Part shown: piece by piece, positions 54,643 through 57,979 of the stretch
Layout of the letters: every line of letters begins with the position of its first letter
How positions within the stretch are numbered: the first letter of the stretch is position 1
Assembly: GCF_013166655.1 (NCBI RefSeq)
Contig: NZ_JABKCA010000027.1
Span: 1-57,979, forward strand
Source of the DNA: Lentimicrobium sp. L6
Lineage (GTDB): Bacteria; Bacteroidota; Bacteroidia; Bacteroidales; UBA12170
Direction of reading: 5' to 3'
DNA: 57,979 bases
Translations under genes and position numbers: made by a program
Notes under the pieces: generated by a model
Databases searched by the model: none
What the model was told of the DNA's origin: nothing
What the model saw: the letters and a program-made list of their open reading frames with translations, nothing else

Positions 54643-57600
54643 ATGAATATTAACAGCTCGCTTCAGAAAACACCAATTGCAGTAATAGGATTATCTACAA
54701 TTGTAGCAGACGCCCTAAATATTGAGGAATTTTGGACAAATATCATCCAAGGAAAAGACAGTATAACTGATGTACCCAAAAGTCGTTGGGACATAGATGA
54801 TTATTATGATGCAGACATGACTGCTCCTGATAAAACCTATTGTAAAAGAGGTGGTTTTATTCCTGACATTAATTTTAATCCCATGGAGTTTGGTTTACCA
54901 CCAAATATTCTTGAAGTAACGGATGCAAGTCAGTTATTAGGTTTGATAGCTGCACGTGATGCACTCAAAGATGCTGGTTATGGTAAAGATTCAGTGAAAT
55001 TCACAACTGCACTAAAAGCCAAAACTGGTGTTTTACTAGGTGTAGGTGGAGGCCAGAAATTAATTACACCATTAATTTCACGTTTACAATATCCTATCTG
55101 GGAAAAAGCTTTGCGTGAAAGCGGTATTGCCGAACAGGATATTCCACACATAGTTGACAAAATGAAAAAAGCCTATATCGGCTGGAATGAGAATTCATTT
55201 CCTGGCCTATTGGGTAACGTTATATCGGGTCGTATTACCAATCGTTTCGACCTAGGTGGTATTAACAGCGTTGTAGATGCTGCTTGTGCTGCTTCCTTGA
55301 GTGCCATAAAAATGTCCTTGAGTGAATTAGTAGAAGGACGTTGCGACATGATGCTGACTGGTGGTGTTGATACCGACAATTCACCATTTATGTATATGTC
55401 GTTTAGTAAAACGCCTGCCTTCTCAAAATCTGGAAATATCAGCCCATTTAGCGATAACGCGGATGGTATGCTGATTGGCGAAGGATTGGGAATGTTGGTA
55501 TTAAAAAGATTAGAGGATGCTGTGCGTGATGGTGACAGAATTTACGCGACCATTACAGGTGTTGGAACTTCTAGTGATGGCCGTTTCAAATCGGTTTATG
55601 CCCCTCGTCCTGCTGGACAAGCCATGGCTGTAGAACGTGCTTATGAAGATGCGGGTTATGCACCCTCAACTGTAGGTTTAATTGAAGCACATGGTACAGG
55701 TACTGCTGCAGGTGACCCTGTTGAATTTTCATCCATGCAAATGGTCTTTGGGAAAGACAACCCTCAAAAACAACATATTGCTTTGGGTTCCATCAAATCG
55801 CAAGTGGGCCATGCTAAAGCTGCAGCTGGTGCTGTGGGGATGGTGAAAGCGGTATTGGGTTTACACCATAAAGTGTTACCGCCAACAATTAATGTGGAGC
55901 AACCCAATTCTAAGTTTGACATTAGTAATTCGGCTATGTATATCAATACAGAAGCTCGTCCATGGTTAAGAAACGGACATCCGCGTCGTGCTGGTGTAAG
56001 TGCTTTCGGTTTTGGAGGCATCAATGTTCATATTGCATTAGAAGAATATGCTGGCACAAAGCCTAAGGATTATCGTATACATGAGCCCTATAAATCGGTC
56101 TTATTAAGCGCTCAAAATCCTAGTCAATTATTAGAGACTTGTAAAAGCACTTTAGCCAATTTAGAAGGAGAAGAAAGTAAATTGGCTTTCTTAAACCTAA
56201 CAAAGTCTAGTAAAAATAGCATCGCAGACAAATCCTTTGCTCGCATTGGATTTGTGGCCCAAGACATTGAAGAATGTATTAGTTTATTCCAAACGAGTAT
56301 ACAAATGCTTCAAACCAAACAAGAACAATGGAATCATCCTAAAGGTATTTACTACCGTCCGAATGGTATGGATGCCCAATCGAAAGATGTAGTGGCATTA
56401 TTTGCAGGACAAGGCTCACAATATGTGGGTATGGGTAAAGAATTAACCAATGCCTTCCCTGAGCTAAATGAAGCTTTTCAGCAGACCGACAAACTTTTTG
56501 AGCAAAACGGAGAAGCTGCTTTATCAAAAACTATCTTCCCTATTCCTGTATTCTCGAAAGAAGCAAAAGCAGCTCAACAAAAAACATTAACACAAACGAA
56601 ATTTGCTCAGCCTGCCATTGGTACCTTGAGCATGGGACAATATAAGATTTTACAAAATGCCGGATTTAAGCCTAGCTTTACTGCCGGACATAGTTTTGGT
56701 GAATTAACTGCACTTTGGGCAGGTGGTGTTTATGATGAAAATACCTTTTTAGCATTGGCTAAAACCAGGGGTGCTGTCATGTCGATTGAAAATCCCAATG
56801 CAGACAAAGGTTCAATGCTAGCTGTTGAAGCTTCGCAAGAACAGGTGCTACAAGCCATTGCCAATATGCCTGGTGTTAGCATTGCCAACGTGAATTCAAT
56901 TAGCCAGATTATTCTTGGCGGTAGCACACAAGCCATCCGCATTGCAGAACAACAATTAAAAAATCAGGGCTATGCTGTTATTCCATTACCGGTTTCAGCG
57001 GCCTTCCACACTGATTTTGTTAAACATGCACAAGAGCCTTTTGCTGGTTTTATTGCAGCACAGCAGTTTAACACACCGAAAATACCTATTTATTCAAATA
57101 CATCAGGAAATCAATTCCCAAATGATTCCAATGCAATAAAAGAAATTTTAAAGGGACAGATTCTAAAGCCTGTATTGTTTAAAAATCAAATTGAAAATAT
57201 TTATAATGCTGGTGGTCGTGTATTTGTAGAGTTCGGACCCAAAGGTGTATTGACCAAATTGGTTGGGAATATCTTAGAAGGGAAAGAACATACAGCCATT
57301 GCTATTAATCCAAATGCCAAAAAAGACAGTGATTTACAATTCCGTCAGGCTATTGTACAATTGCATGTTTTGGGATTACAATTATCAAATGTAGATCCCT
57401 ATTTAAAAGAAGCTGAAGCACCTGCTAAAGCAAGCAAAATGGATGTGATAATTAGTGGTGCTAATTATGTTTCTCCTGCTACGAAAAAAGCTTATTCCGA
57501 CGTAACGAATAACGGATTTAAAATTTCTGGCAATCAAACACAAGTTATTGAGAAGATTGTTGAAGTGGAAAAGGTCGTAGAAGTTGCAGCTCAAACCACA

Positions 57601-57979
57601 AACAATCCCTCAAATGAAAACAATGGCGTTTCCGAATTGCTACTTTCTACTTTAGAATCCTTTAAAACCAATCAGGCAAAGTCATTAGAGTTATTTGAGC
57701 GTTTTATCAATGATCAAAATACACAAAGTCAGCAGCTGATAGATATTATTGGACAGCAAGTAAATGCAAATTTGCCATTGACTCCTCAAGAGGCAGCTGC
57801 ACCAACAATTACCGCTCCTGTTATTGAAACAGTAGCTCCTATTCAAGCTGAAGTTCAAGCAGCATCAGAAGCAAACAAAACTACCGCTGATACTACACAA
57901 TTAGAAAAGATGTTGTTGGAAGTGGTGAGCGAAAAAACAGGTTATCCTGCAGAGATGCTAGAGATGAACATGGATATGG
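54643..57979 (+). CDS. pfaA: PfaA-type polyunsaturated fatty acid/polyketide synthase (5' part)
   Basis: The frame is open from the ATG at 54643 to the window end (over 1110 codons). Residues about 8-465 are a ketosynthase with YCKRGGF and FNPMEFGLPPNILE, as in bacterial PfaA, and the catalytic Cys215 (VVDAACAASL), His350 (EAHGTGT) and His390 (VGHAKAAAG). Residues about 585-890 are an acyltransferase (FAGQGSQYVGMGKEL, Ser684 in GHSFGE). A linker rich in Ala, Gln and Thr follows, and the first acyl-carrier domain begins at about residue 1088 (LEKMLLEVVSEKTGYPAEML). The remaining carrier and reductase domains should lie downstream. PfaA makes long-chain polyunsaturated or related lipids with PfaB-D. 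It is the second gene after tetR, with PPTase divergent. Confidence 0.9.
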   Translation, partial: MNINSSLQKTPIAVIGLSTIVADALNIEEFWTNIIQGKDSITDVPKSRWDIDDYYDADMTAPDKTYCKRGGFIPDINFNPMEFGLPPNILEVTDASQLLGLIAARDALKDAGYGKDSVKFTTALKAKTGVLLGVGGGQKLITPLISRLQYPIWEKALRESGIAEQDIPHIVDKMKKAYIGWNENSFPGLLGNVISGRITNRFDLGGINSVVDAACAASLSAIKMSLSELVEGRCDMMLTGGVDTDNSPFMYMSFSKTPAFSKSGNISPFSDNADGMLIGEGLGMLVLKRLEDAVRDGDRIYATITGVGTSSDGRFKSVYAPRPAGQAMAVERAYEDAGYAPSTVGLIEAHGTGTAAGDPVEFSSMQMVFGKDNPQKQHIALGSIKSQVGHAKAAAGAVGMVKAVLGLHHKVLPPTINVEQPNSKFDISNSAMYINTEARPWLRNGHPRRAGVSAFGFGGINVHIALEEYAGTKPKDYRIHEPYKSVLLSAQNPSQLLETCKSTLANLEGEESKLAFLNLTKSSKNSIADKSFARIGFVAQDIEECISLFQTSIQMLQTKQEQWNHPKGIYYRPNGMDAQSKDVVALFAGQGSQYVGMGKELTNAFPELNEAFQQTDKLFEQNGEAALSKTIFPIPVFSKEAKAAQQKTLTQTKFAQPAIGTLSMGQYKILQNAGFKPSFTAGHSFGELTALWAGGVYDENTFLALAKTRGAVMSIENPNADKGSMLAVEASQEQVLQAIANMPGVSIANVNSISQIILGGSTQAIRIAEQQLKNQGYAVIPLPVSAAFHTDFVKHAQEPFAGFIAAQQFNTPKIPIYSNTSGNQFPNDSNAIKEILKGQILKPVLFKNQIENIYNAGGRVFVEFGPKGVLTKLVGNILEGKEHTAIAINPNAKKDSDLQFRQAIVQLHVLGLQLSNVDPYLKEAEAPAKASKMDVIISGANYVSPATKKAYSDVTNNGFKISGNQTQVIEKIVEVEKVVEVAAQTTNNPSNENNGVSELLLSTLESFKTNQAKSLELFERFINDQNTQSQQLIDIIGQQVNANLPLTPQEAAAPTITAPVIETVAPIQAEVQAASEANKTTADTTQLEKMLLEVVSEKTGYPAEMLEMNMDM

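Noticed and set aside
1-57979. tRNA, rRNA or other known RNA genes
   Set aside because: No cloverleaf with a T-loop GTTCRA match and no rRNA signature was seen in the gaps between genes; small unknown RNAs cannot be excluded.

Overview
This is AT-rich chromosomal DNA from a member of the Bacteroidota, probably a marine or sediment type. Several secreted proteins end in type IX secretion (T9SS) sorting tails. There is a TonB-dependent receptor with a carboxypeptidase-like N-terminal domain. Many genes are preceded by the Bacteroidota promoter box TAnnTTTG, often with TTG 18-22 nt upstream. Shine-Dalgarno sites are mostly absent. Assignment below phylum is inference only; no rRNA or tRNA gene was found.

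Layout. 1-8.6 kb: a 2378-residue exported TPR-repeat protein (37 units with an EYP signature) and the LolD-type ABC ATPase, both on the minus strand. 9.1-11.3 kb: a plus-strand operon of small membrane proteins (TM2, DUF2752, DUF4870) ending in an M48 metallopeptidase. 11.7-14.1 kb: a minus-strand metal-transport pair, a non-canonical NRAMP protein and a His-rich ArsP_2-type permease, with a perfect inverted repeat upstream. 14.3-25.3 kb: three T9SS cargo proteins, the last two a tandem duplication that includes upstream box and terminator; between the first and the others lie SatP acetate transporter, a superoxide-reductase-like protein and an AlkD-type DNA glycosylase. 25.3-33 kb: housekeeping genes (threonine aldolase, HhH protein, rpsA, folC, nnr, methyltransferase). 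33.3-35.1 kb: a GH130 glycoside phosphorylase-like enzyme fused to a CheY-type receiver domain, then two paralogous exported proteins of unknown function. 37-42.7 kb: valS and a TonB receptor. 42.9-45 kb: a small accessory patch with an ORF6N gene, a decayed REP-associated transposase, REP palindromes and an IS256-type transposase tail. 45-46.2 kb: an NPP-type phosphodiesterase lipoprotein. 46.8-52.8 kb: a minus-strand operon of K+ channel, universal stress protein, AGCS symporter and LysM/periplasmic-binding lipid-free exported protein. 53-58 kb: a polyunsaturated-fatty-acid-type polyketide synthase locus with a phosphopantetheinyl transferase, a TetR regulator, and pfaA running off the window.

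How the parts fit. The clearest functional cluster is the PfaA locus. The divergent PPTase would activate the acyl-carrier domains of PfaA, and the TetR protein probably acts on a perfect 23-bp palindrome found in the divergent intergenic region. The most unusual single protein is the GH130-receiver fusion, which suggests phosphorylation control of a carbohydrate phosphorylase. The most unusual non-coding structures are two arrays of tiny hairpins spaced 51-56 bp apart, with arm sequences that differ but stay paired, and a 104-bp MITE-like element. Many start sites were decided by promoter boxes: the TTG at the end of TAnnTTTG can look like a start codon.
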